Shown: one piece after another, positions 1 to 10,413 of the stretch
How positions within the stretch are numbered: the first letter of the stretch is position 1
Layout of the letters: each line of letters begins with the position of its first letter
From: Ustulina deusta
Lineage: Eukaryota; Ascomycota; Sordariomycetes; Xylariales; Xylariaceae
NCBI GenBank assembly: GCA_023159155.1
Contig: JAJNNX010000001.1
Span: 2,790,001-2,854,000 of the forward strand
DNA length: 64,000 nucleotides
Direction: 5' to 3'
Notes under the pieces: generated by a model
What the model was told of the DNA's origin: nothing
Database searches by the model: none
The model's input: only the letters and a program-made list of their open reading frames with translations
Made by a program: the position numbers and the translations under genes

Positions 1-630
1 GATTGTGCCATAACTTCGAACCGACCCATAGCTACCAAAGATTGAAGGTGCAGAAAGGAGAGGAGGCGTCGAGAATAGCGAGTTGCTGCGCAAGGAGCCC
101 GACGGCGACACTACTCTTTGTAGGCTCTCGCTCCCGAGGCGTTTCCTTTCGCTTGGTCGACGATCGATGGGTGTCAATGAGGGGCTATAGGGACCCGCAT
201 CTTCTTGATCAGTGTCGACGACGGCGTTGTCGGAAGGTGTGGCACCTAGCTGCTGGTGGAGGTGGGCTTCGATATCGGCGGTCTGTAGGGGTTCTTGGCC
301 AGGAGCGAATACGAAGGATGGTCGCTGAGGGATGATTTCAGGGAACGCCGCGGCTCGTTGGAAGCTTCGACTGAACGACCTGATGCTATTGACACCTCCG
401 ATATCCGTAAGGGCGGCGAGAGTATTCGTCACGGACGACCTGGGATGATTCTGGTCAGCTGCGATTGTCGGCGGTAGCAGGGCAGTGCTGATGCCATTAC
501 CTTCTGCGTCTTCGCTGGGGAAACCGCTCATCTCGCTCCCGGGCGTCATGGTCGCCAAGAAGGGGGTTGTCTTCAAAAGCGACGCTTTGGTTACCAATGG
601 ACGACGCGCCGGGCGATGCCCCACGCTCAT
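1..630 (-). CDS. N-terminal part of an unrecognised protein, possibly a vacuolar amino acid transporter (AVT family); runs off left edge
   Basis: On the minus strand a frame stays open from an ATG at 630 to base 1, giving 210 residues with no stop. The visible part is hydrophilic and rich in Ser, Pro and Arg, with stretches such as SFSRSFQRAAAFPEIIPQRP and a Gly/Ser/Tyr-rich end (SIFGSYGSVRSYG). No membrane segment has been reached yet. This resembles, from memory only, the long disordered N-termini of fungal AVT-type (Aa_trans) vacuolar amino acid transporters, so the family call is weak. The same frame is open upstream of 630 to about 815, and another frame with an ATG at 662 also reads protein-like for 55 codons, so the true start or a 5' intron is unresolved. 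Confidence 0.45.
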   Translation of the reverse strand, partial: MSVGHRPARRPLVTKASLLKTTPFLATMTPGSEMSGFPSEDAEGNGISTALLPPTIAADQNHPRSSVTNTLAALTDIGGVNSIRSFSRSFQRAAAFPEIIPQRPSFVFAPGQEPLQTADIEAHLHQQLGATPSDNAVVDTDQEDAGPYSPSLTPIDRRPSERKRLGSESLQRVVSPSGSLRSNSLFSTPPLLSAPSIFGSYGSVRSYGTI

Positions 631-1672
631 ACTCGACCCACGTCGCAGGCGATCTGGCAGCCATGGCAGAGAGGTCGCAGCGCTGGATGGCGGAAAACCG
701 GAGGCGCAGGGAGAACGGGAGCCAGTGCCGTAATCAAGTCGCGAGGGCAAGACACCAGAACGACGACAACTCGGCCGAGGTTCTGCTCGACGGAATGCTA
801 TCGTCAGTATCTACTTTCTTACCTCGTTAGTGCATGGAAGTGAGAGGCAGCGGTGGGGCTCAAGATAATGAACGAGTCTAGTTCCCGACCTAGTGAGTCC
901 AGATCCTTGCGCAGACGAGATTGCTCTTATCTATCTGGTCACCACCATCGTATTGTCAATGGCAAGCCGAAGATGTTCGAGAACCACACGATACATGTAT
1001 GGACAGGAGAAGAGGGTGCGAATGGATGTATTATATGGAGAGGGACGTTATATAAATGATAAAGCGCGTCAGAACCGTGAACAGCCGAGGAAGAAAAGAA
1101 ACATATACTGATGCATCCCTTCTTCTACTTCTCCTCCTCTCCCTATTCCTTGGCCGTCACATGTGCGTCGTGTATGTAGGGCGCATGCAGGTATATATCT
1201 TTTTTCTCCTGTCGAGGTGGCGGATTGAAGGGGTATGACGTTGGGGAATTCGGCTTCAGCATCAGTTAGTGGGGTGAGTGGAGGTCTTTGGCTGTGCTAG
1301 CAAACCAGTAAAACTAGCCATGATTGGCCAATGGAGGGCACATTGATTGATGTATCGAGGTGGCTATACCGGAGTTCCACTATACATTTTGCTGCGCTTC
1401 GCATCGGTTCAATTCCAGATGCCTCTAGGCGATGCTTACTCAACGCTCCCATCTGTTCTAGAGAAGGGAAAAGAAGAAACCATTTCCCCAAAATTCCGGT
1501 GACTATCCATTATCTTCCTCTACTTCATTTATACTGCACTATTGCTTTAGTATAGATCAGTAGTCTCCTCCTTCACCCTGGGCTAAGTTGAAGGAGATGA
1601 TGTTTCCCGCTAACAACCCGCGGGCTTCGATGCCTGCCTTGAACCCTCACTCTTCAAGCTTACGAATTTCCA
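631..1672. other. Intergenic region between two minus-strand genes
   Basis: About 1 kb holding the likely promoter of the left-edge gene and the 3' flank of the enoyl-CoA hydratase gene. Short frames occur on the plus strand but none shows domain-like composition or splice support. A pyrimidine-rich stretch lies near 1115-1150. No RNA gene or repeat was seen. Confidence 0.5.
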
Positions 1673-2885
1673 TTAGCGATGCTCGAATTCTGGTTGCTGT
1701 TTATTCAGGAAGGCTTTCGTTCCGGCCTTGAAATCATCGAGAGAAAATGTCATGTAGTACAGTTGCTTCTCGACAGCCATGCCCGCATCTAGATGATTGT
1801 TCTCGGCTACAGAACAACTCAGTCAGTGGATGGTCGTTTGGATCGCATTTGTTTGTGCAGCTAGAGCGACGAACCGGCTAATACGGCTTGCTTAGCCATG
1901 CTAACGACTGGTCGAGAATAAGCAGCAATCCGAGCCGCAAGCTTCTTGGCTTCAAGGACGACATCCTCGTCTGATTTGAAGGCTCTGCTAACGAGTCCTC
2001 GCTGGGCAAGCTCTTCGCCACTAATCGTCTGGCGTGAGAGGATGAGCTCCATCGCCTATCAAGTCTCGTGTTAGCTGGATATATGTCGTCGTTGCTCCTG
2101 GTTGCAGTGAATTGTTCACCTTGTACTTGCCCAAGGCTCTCACGAGCCTTTGAGTGCCACCCGCTCCTGGAATCGTTCCAATGCTGACTTCGGGTAGACC
2201 GAACGTGGCGGCTTCCGCCGCGTAAATAATATCGCACTATATCTCGTATGTTAGGACCCAGGGGTATTATGCAGTCCGAGCGGTATAGACTTACGGAGAG
2301 GGCGACTTCAAATCCGCCTCCAAGCTGTGTTGATTACGTCATTAAAAGTCAAGGTTTATGAACAGAGTCACATCTTGGTGAGGGGTAGGCAAGGCAGACA
2401 CTCACAGCTAAGCCCTCAACTGCTGCAATAATAGGTTTCGAGAACCGCTCAAATGCCTCATTCAGATCGGAGAGGAATCTTTTTTCATGTGCCTCGCCAG
2501 TTGTCAGTTGGGTTAACTCGCTGATATCAACGCCAGCTGGTGAGACTTTTTATTAGCATAGAGTAGTAAAATACTACAAGTTTGACCAACCCGAGAAAGC
2601 ACCCTTTCTAGTCCCCATTAAGACGACAGCCCTCACGGCCCCGTTTTGGTCGAGTTGGCCCAGCACAGAGATCAATCGGTCCATCATCACCTGTGTGAGG
2701 GCATTACGTTTCGCGGGGCGGTTGAGCTGCACGACAGCAACTGCTGCAGCAGGATCTATGCCAACTCGCACATCATCGCTTCCAGCCGATGGATTCTCTT
2801 GGTCTGTGGGGAAAGACAGGCGCTCAAGCCCCTCGAAGTCTGGTAGGACCGTAACCTCTAGACTGGCCACGCCTGAGGCCTGCAT
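1673..2885 (-). CDS. Enoyl-CoA hydratase/isomerase (crotonase family)
   Basis: Six exons on the minus strand (2885-2591, 2536-2406, 2324-2295, 2236-2120, 2055-1875, 1806-1673) join in phase to 295 residues. Introns are 54-81 nt with GT...AG ends. The protein shows crotonase hallmarks: an oxyanion-hole segment AFSAGVDIS, then [19 protein letters not shown], and [19 protein letters not shown] carrying the second catalytic Glu. Both catalytic glutamates of ECHS1-type hydratases (GGGFE and GLPE) are present, so hydration of trans-2-enoyl-CoA is the likely reaction, in fatty acid or branched-chain amino acid breakdown. The end (QPEFEHR) matches the ECHS1-like C-terminus. The N-terminus from 2885 is acidic and does not look like a mitochondrial presequence, so the start or the compartment is uncertain. 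No PTS1 tripeptide is seen. Confidence 0.9.
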
Positions 2886-4812
2886 TATGCTGGCGTGCCT
2901 ATTGGGAGTGGTATTCGTGAGACGGTGATTTTCTCGTCGGTGTTAATCTTCAAGCCGTGAAGCTAAAAATCAACACGCTCAGATGCTGTTCTGGTTGGCG
3001 GAGACGACAAAGTCTTTGCTTTCGGGTATCAAGAAGTGCCACTTGTCCGAATGACGATGCAATCTACTAACGACGACGTGATTCTAGACAAATTATTCAT
3101 GCGAAAGTGGCGTGTATGTGGCATTTAGCTTACGCTCAGAAAAGAATGTATTTGTATTACATGCGAATCCAGCATAATTCTCGTATTATAGACATAAGCC
3201 CTACTCAGCCCTCTACCTACCTTGGGGCCTTCCCCAATTGGGGAAAGCTAACAGTTGTGTTACCTAATGTACATTGCCGAGTCTGGGGTCGCATCGTGTA
3301 AATATCTACATGTAACCATCCACTTTCTAATTTTTGGCTCGTGAGATGGGACAGTGGTCAACTTGTGTGACTAGGCATTTCATTGACCAGGAGTGTAAAC
3401 CTTCATAAGAAGTGCTAATGGGCGGGTAATGGCAGCTCTATGATTAGTTTGAACGAATTCTGGGATCGTCCAACAACCCAACTCCCTTAACACCAGACAA
3501 CGTCCTTCTGTTTCCGAGCTGCCTATCAGCTTCTATGTGTACCTACCTACAACAAGAAAGGGCGGGATGTCTCATTCCGGCAGGCGAGATCTCGTAGCAT
3601 CCCGAGGCCAAAATCTTCTAATTTAGTAAGCAGTATCGACGGTGCAATCTCAACATTTTGGACTTTATATTAGTAACATGTATGCTGCACTGCCTGGGGG
3701 ATGTGTGTGTCTGTAACGTCACCCCATTTCTACTCATGATCCCATAGGTCGGCTAGCCCGGGTAACAGAAAAGGAGGGCAGCGGACACATGCAAGCACTA
3801 ATTGGATTCGAACCCATTCTACACTAGCATCTTCGCTTAACGATACCTACAGGTGTAACCTCGCATCAGGGGATGTTACTAAGCGATATGACATGTGAAG
3901 GAGGACTGTCTTTAAACAATGAAACCGCCCGTTATTATGTCCACGTGGAAACTGTCAATCATCTCGGGTGGCAGGGGGGGGGGGGGGGGGGGGGGGGGCT
4001 ACGTAGCGCACGTACATGAATACCTAATGCCAACACGCCGTCCACGAGGAGGGGGTTCTACCTGCGCATGGACGTGGTGTGACAACCTTGGAACTTGGTC
4101 GAACTGTAGGATTGCATATGCAATGCATTGTTTTAACCTCTCGAGAAGCAGGGAAACACTCTGCCTATGCTATACTACACTACACTAGTAGGTAATGTAC
4201 TACACATACTTTGTAGTTATGACGTGACAGTTGGTGTGGGTGGAAGAGCCCCTGACAAGAATTTGACAGGTCCCTGTTTCTCCATCTCGCCCACAACACT
4301 AAAAACTCCACGTGTATTACCCAGTACAGCAGTTCGTCTACACACACTAGGTAGTGTATGCGGTCCATGCAAGGACAGCCAAGGGTTTGGCCATGTTACG
4401 CCCAGAACCGAGGCTCGATGTTTACTGTTGCTTGGGTCCGGCAAGTACTTCCAATAACATGAGTGAGACGCTGGGTAACCGCGCGTCTCAACTCCGTGCA
4501 TTATGCGGGCTAACCGTTTGTAGAGTATATAGTCTCAAATGTCACTCGGGTACTCGTCATGTTGGTTCTGTCACGCCGAAATTAGAAGGGACTGAGAAGA
4601 AGGAAAAAGAAAGAAAGAAAAGAAAAAGGCATATCGGGGCCGTTCCGTGTCCCGGCTAAAAATGCCGTGGGCCGTTGTTGACAGGGATAGCCGGGGATAC
4701 TACTGCCTAGGTAGGTGAAAGATTCGGTGCCGCATATTCCTAGACTAAATCAGACGCCTTCCCGTTGATGCCCCATAAAAATAAACGCCATATACGACGC
4801 ACTAGGTAGAGA
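2886..4812. other. Intergenic region, no supported gene
   Basis: The stretch holds a long G homopolymer (3974-3998), scattered ACCTACCTACC-like motifs (3213-3225, 3540-3550) and an isolated tRNA T-loop-like sequence near 3803-3816 without a matching acceptor stem. Open frames are short and of low-complexity composition. A purine-rich AAG/AAA tract lies at about 4596-4630. Confidence 0.5.
3974..3998 (+). repeat. Homopolymer of 25 G
   Basis: An uninterrupted run of 25 guanines on the plus strand. Such a run could form G-quadruplexes and is prone to length error in sequencing and in replication, so the exact length may not be reliable. Confidence 0.95.
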
Positions 4813-5120
4813 GGTCGCGCGACCGGTCAAAATGGATATTTTGGGTTTAGCAGATTCTAAAATTCCCGAGTACTAGCAATTGTTTAACGGTGCTTGGCAT
4901 CTGAAAAAAAAACTGGTAGATATAGCTAATTAATCGCAATGGGCCATACTGACACCATACAATAGCCATGTCCGCGAAGCTTCAAATTGTAGCTACACTA
5001 ACACAGCTTTTGCAGTTAATTGTAGTTAATAGTTAGCAGTTTTTCAGATGCCGGGAAGTGTCAATAACTGTACACTGGAATCCGCTAAACCCAAAATATC
5101 CTTTTTGACCGATCACGACC
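4813..5120. mobile_element. MITE-like element with long terminal inverted repeats
   Basis: The first about 46 bases (4813-4859) reappear as reverse complement in the last about 45 bases (5076-5120), sharing an exact core GGATATTTTGGGTTTAGC and the outer CGGTCAAAA. Weaker matching continues inward; for example GGCATCTGAAAAA at 4898 also appears inverted near 5040-5052, so the arms may reach about 110 bp. The interior is AT-rich and has no coding capacity, as expected for a non-autonomous DNA transposon remnant. No clear target-site duplication is visible and no second copy was noticed in the window. The superfamily cannot be assigned. Confidence 0.7.
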
Positions 5121-6836
5121 TACAAGCGAAACGCGATCGCGCCAGGGTAGGTGTGGACTTGAAATCTAACCCGGTATCCCGCATGATGGGCATCTCGGAG
5201 ACCCCTTTCTCATCACTCCAGGAGTGATCCCATCCGTACAAGGTCTACCCGCCCCGATCTTTCTGTCATTTTACTGAATTTGGTTTATTGATGAGATAGA
5301 GTATACCAGGTAGCAGTGTAGGTATTGTAACACGAGTGAGAGACAACATGGCGTACCTCGTGAGCCCCCATTCTTACACCTTTTTCTCGGCCCCCTCTCT
5401 GTCACTGTCTTGCCCGCCTTACCGTGATCTGAAAGATGGGACTGCGGAAGTTGTGTGATCGGAGGGAGTCTCGCCACCAAACTACTTTCAGACATCTTGA
5501 CGTGATCGATACTGCATAACTAAGACGACCTTGTAAATGCTGACAGTTTCAAGCATCTTGTGGGTTCGGCTCCCCATCATTTCCGTGCCGCGACCGGTGC
5601 TGCCTGCCGAATCGGGCAACAAAAGAGCCGCAAGTTATATCATGGCTCAATCCGATGAGATTTAAAGTTACGTACAGCTCCGCGGGTCTCTTGGGCGTGA
5701 GCATGGTGACAAGCTTCTCTTCGAACAAGGGACCCTAGAACGTAGCGTTACACCTAATTAACAGGGAGAAATACATAGCGACCACAACCTTGGAAGCTAG
5801 TTGGGTTACATTGGGTATTAAGCTATTCCAGGGTGCCCATTCTTTGCTCGCATAGGGTTACTTACGTACACTACAAGTTCTATGCCTGGACTGGCGAACG
5901 CAAGATTGGAGCCGTTCCAATCGTGAAGAACCTTGTAAAATGATGATGACTACGAGGTTTGTAATGATATTGTCATCAACGGTCACACTGCTAGTACCGG
6001 ACGAAATGATACTCAAGTTTGTTCAGCTTTTACTGCTTAGCCCATAACCTTGGTACACCTGGTGCTGGGTCGGTCAGCCATCCCGGATTCAGTGAGAGGA
6101 AGCCTCGCCATTGGAATAGTGTATACCCATGAACTTGTTCTGGCAAATTGTTACGTAACAACGCTTAATTATAGAGAGAGTAATAAACAGTAACTTGCCT
6201 AGATATACAAGATATCAACTCAAAACACTACTAAAATAGAAGGACTATTTATGCTACGAAAATAGGTAGTGTATTTTTATACGAGCGGACGAGTGTACAC
6301 TGCGCGACACGGGTCTTATTTCTGCATATAATATTAGTGTGCTAGTAGGCTTCAAAGCTGCTCAGCAGCAGTGAGGTACGTCTCAATGAACTGTCTACAT
6401 GTACATCAGTTAATGACAACCGACGATCCGCGCTCCGTTGAATGCCACGACGGTACAGGCTGTGGAAAAGTGCCAAGTTGACGTAACTGCACGTCGCAGC
6501 AGTGGTACGGCAGCACTAGGAAATGGTACTGATGTAGTATATAGTACCGTACTATGTATGTAGTGTAACAGCGATTTACTACAGCATTGGAATTAATACG
6601 ACTCTGATACGGCTAGCCGTGGACCTAATCTGACTAGGCGATCTATTCGTGGAAATCATTCTGACCGATTGAGGAAATTGCCTGATCGGGATAACCATTT
6701 GCACATCAGACTGTCTTTCTGTTGAGTGCCTTGTAGTGTAACGTCAGCGGCTGTTTCCGGTATGTTACTAGGTACCACGAAAGCACAGTCCAGGAACCCC
6801 TTCTCTAGATAGTAGAAATGTCAGCATCGATCATCT
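5121..6836. other. Intergenic region upstream of the adenylation-domain gene
   Basis: No convincing coding frame on either strand. It holds AT-rich stretches around 6160-6270 and short ACTA/TACT-rich motifs around 6530-6560. It separates the MITE-like element from the TATA box of the next gene. No tailoring-enzyme genes of a biosynthetic cluster lie here. Confidence 0.5.
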
Positions 6837-6844
6837 TATATAAA
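6837..6844 (+). promoter_or_regulatory. TATA box of the adenylation-domain/reductase fusion gene
   Basis: TATATAAA lies 93 bases upstream of the chosen ATG at 6937. Two minimal upstream reading frames follow: ATG at 6860 (six codons, ending TAG at 6878) and ATG at 6923 (three codons, ending TGA at 6932). The first is so close to the TATA box that it may precede the transcription start; the second almost certainly lies in the leader. Confidence 0.5.
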
Positions 6845-6936
6845 GCCTACCACTCGAGGATGATGCCCAGGGAGATGTAGGGGCAATCTCACTCAACTCG
6901 GCGGTAAAGGCCAACCCTGCTTATGGCTTTCTGAGC

Positions 6937-9900
6937 ATGTCGTTCTATTCTATCGATAACCTGTCCCCAGAGGACCGAAGGCTCTTTGACCAGTTCGGCA
7001 GAGGACCCCGTGTCGATATCCCCTTTGACCTCGTCCACAAAGCCTTCGAAAATGTCGTCGACAGTCATTCTCATGTAACAGCTGCTCGGCATCATGACGG
7101 GACAACGATTACGTATCAGGAGCTAGATAAGCGAGCCAATATATTGAGCAATAAGTTGATACAGCGCGGTCTTCGCCCAAACGACCGAGTTTGCATCGTC
7201 GTATCCCGGTCGATTGAGTTGCTTGTGGGAATCCTTGCAGTCTTAAAGGCCGGGGCACAGTATGTGCCGCTAGACGGTGGCATCGTCGCTGACGCCGCGC
7301 TGGAGCATATTTTCAATGATGCCCGACCTCGAATTATACTGTGCCTCAACAAGTTCCGCACCAAGGTTGAGCCTCATGCTCAAAAGACGAAATTGGAAAT
7401 CGTGGAACTTGATGGGCAGGACCGAGAAGCTCCTTTCGACAATGACGCGCGCCCAAACATTGCGATGAACTCCAACATTGGTTCGTACATGATTTATACA
7501 TCCGGCACAACTGGCAAACCAAAAGGTGTCGATGTACGGCATCGAAATGTGACGAACAACCTTTTGGTGGAACCGGCAAACTTGAAAATTACCGTTGGCA
7601 AGAACGTGGCCCAGCTTTTGAATATCTCGTTCGACATGGGTGCGTAACCCTACACGGCTCCAGTGTTAATCATGCTAATATCATCACAGCGCAGTGGGAG
7701 ATCCTCGCAACCCTGATGAACGGCGGGACATTGCATATTCGCAACGGGAATTGGGTTGATGTACTTAAACGTGTGGATACAGTTATCGCCACACCAACAG
7801 TCCTTGGGAAATTTGCACAAGCCGACTTTCCTAACATCAAGACAGTCGTGGTAGGTGGCGAGCCGTGTCCTGTGCCTTTAGCCGAGGAGTGGTCCCCGCA
7901 TGTCAACTTTTGGAATATCTGTGGCCCGACCGAGATTACCATTTTGAATACAGCGCACTTACATAAGCCTGGTGAGTTGTTGACAATCGGAAGACCACTG
8001 CCAAACACCACCGTTTATATCCTAGACGACGATGAAAACCCCGTGGATATAGGGAAGCCCGGTGTCATGGTTAGTATCCTCGAGAGTCTTTGCCCCCTTT
8101 CGACGTGTCCCATATAGCCTGCGAGCTCTCAAGACCCTTGGTTTTTTTCCCCATAAACAGCAAATATTAACTCTAGATTCTTAAACAGTGGGCAGGCGGA
8201 GCTTGCGTCTCGGCGGGATATGTCAACCTGCCAGACCTGACCGCCACAAGATATAAGCCAGACAAATTCACCCAAGATGGGTAAGTTCATTCGTGCCGGA
8301 ATATATCGCATTTCCATCAAGAGATGTTAATGCGAACTCGCACAGTACCATGATGTTTAACACTGGGGACCTCGGCCGCTGGACAGAAGATGGTAAACTT
8401 ATACCACTTGGTCGGAAGGACGATCAAGTCAAGATCAAGGTAACTTTCAGTATTAAACTGTGTGGGTTATGATGAGACTAACGACGACGACAGGGGTTCC
8501 GTGTTGAGCTCGACGGCGTTTCAGCCGCAGTGGAAAGTGTGCCATCAGTGACAAAGGCTTGCGCTTTGGTTGTGGGCGACAAGCTTTGGGCATTTTATTC
8601 AGGAACCAACAGTCTCAATAACGACGAAATGAGTCGAATTGTCGGGGAGACGCTGCCATACTACGCCATCCCAACAGAGTGGTTGTATATTGCTTCGATT
8701 CCCCTCACTGTCAACGGAAAATTCGATAAGCGGAAACTAAAGGAGATGGCTGGGGAGGCTCAGAAGAAACCACGAGAAGCTCTAAGCGCCGAGAGCCTAG
8801 CAAGTAGCTCTCCCTCCACCAAAATTGCGACAGAGGACGAGACTACCCCTTCGGCAAGTACCACCGATCTTGAGAAAGGTCAGGCGAATAGTGATCAGGA
8901 CAGTTCCTCTGAAGACCTGGAAGAAGATATCAGATACGACCTTCCAAGCAAGAACGGATTTCACGGTCAGAGATGGCTTCGGCATCGTTTCTTTTCCTTG
9001 TATCGAAGGTTCTTTTCTTTCATCTTCTTCGCAAATCTCCTCGCGTTTGCTCTTGTCTGGTGGAAGTCGTGGGATAGTGGCAGTTTGCCGCTTTCTCAAT
9101 TTCCCACCGCTATAGCAGTTAACCTCTTGGTAGCCGTGGCTATGCGGCAAGACCACGTTATCAACTTCCTGTTTTGGTTGGCAACCCGTGTACCAACCTG
9201 GGCACCGCTTGCTATCAGACGTCAATGGTAAGCAATCTTCGGGGCCATTTTCTTTTTCCTTTTGGCAACTTTTTGAGTATAAAGGCTCCCTTTCGGGTCA
9301 AAGTCGTGCCCTCGAGGCTCCAAATGATTCCGGAACACTTAATAGGGTGTGCTCAAAATGGCAATTACTGACCCCGAGTGTTGTAGTGCTCGGGTATATC
9401 ATATTGGCGGTATTCACTCTGGCGCTGCAGTTTCCGCGGTACTTTGGTGGCTCATCTTCACCGTCGGCGCGACAATCAACTTTGCGAGAGGCAATCGGGA
9501 AGTCCACATCAATGCGGGAACCGTAGTGCTCAGTTATCTGGTTCTTGCCCTCCTCCTAGCTATTGTTAGCATGGCTCATCCGGATGTTCGTGTCAAATTG
9601 CACGATCAGTTTGAATGGACACACCGTTTTGCTGGCTGGACTGCCACAGCGCTCGTCTGGGTGCATTTGGTGGTAGCAACCGATTCACTGAGGCCAAGGA
9701 CACAATCACTTGCAGATTCTCTGGCTCGCGCTCCAGCAGTCTACCTTTTGGCGCTTATCACACTAAGCATTGCGCTGCCTTGGCTAAGGCTCAGGCGTGT
9801 TGCAGTCCGACCGGAATTTCTGTCACAGCATGCCATTCGACTGCATTTCGACTTCGAGACACCCATTGCTGGTAAAGCAATCCGCATATCTGACAAGCCA

Positions 9901-10413
9901 ATGCGCGAATGGCATGCCTTTGCTACGATCGACAAGCCAGGCCAGAAAGGCTTCTCGATCGTCGTGTCCAACGCAGGTGACTGGACGCGGAAGACGATTG
10001 AGGGGCGACCACAAAGACTCTGGACGCGCGGAGCCCTCGCCTCAGGAGTTTTGACTATTGCGCCACTGTTTAAAAAGGTTGTCCTAGTGGCGACAGGGTC
10101 GGGCATCGGGCCTTGTTTGCCAGTACTGCTTGAGGGCAGGATACCAGCTCGTGTTCTGTGGTCGACGCCCCATCCTCGCGAAACGTTCGGCGAAGAGATC
10201 ATCAATGAGGTGCTGCGAGCAGACCCAAAAGCGATCATTTGGAACACTCGGACTCAAGGAAAGCCTGACTTGACTACTCTGGCCTACCAATTAATGAGAG
10301 AGAGCGACGCTGAGGCTGTGTGCATCATCTCGAACAAGAAAGTTACGCAGCAATTGGTGTACCGCCTCGAGGCTCGTGGCATCCCTGCGTTCGGGGCGAT
10401 TTTTGATTCCTAG
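6937..10413 (+). CDS. NRPS-like adenylation domain fused to a multi-pass membrane ferric-reductase/FNR-like module
   Basis: Six exons (6937-7639, 7690-8069, 8189-8280, 8346-8439, 8494-9227, 9387-10413) join in phase to 1009 residues. Residues 1 to about 510 form an ANL adenylation domain: YTSGTTGKPKG near 187-197 (A3), NICGPTE near 310-316 (A5), FNTGDL (A7), GRKDDQVKIKGFR near 414-426 (A8), and NGKFDKRKL near 497 with the catalytic Lys (A10). An acidic Ser/Thr-rich linker of about 80 residues follows, with no phosphopantetheine carrier motif. About six membrane segments span roughly 595-800, including HRFAGW...H with His 747 and His 761 spaced as in ferric-reductase/NOX heme pairs. The tail holds a nucleotide-binding ATGSGIGP (903-910), as in ferredoxin-NADP reductases. 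The substrate is unknown. Activation of a carboxylic acid followed by membrane-linked reduction is a guess from architecture. No biosynthetic neighbours are seen. Confidence 0.85.

Noticed and set aside
3790..3865. tRNA-like T loop (GGGTTCGAATCC on the minus strand)
   Set aside because: The T stem has a mismatch, and no 5' acceptor complementary to TAGTGCT or convincing D arm is found within tRNA distance.
7670..8011. Minus-strand frame opposite the adenylation domain
   Set aside because: It is a shadow of exon 2 of the fusion gene, whose plus-strand product carries the A5 motif and a continuous domain.
9188..9526. Plus-strand frame giving a hydrophobic stretch VVVLGYIILAVFTLAL
   Set aside because: Using the TAG acceptor at 9344-9345 would enter this frame but stop at 9526. 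The acceptor at 9384-9386 gives YHIGGIHSG and continues to the reductase tail.
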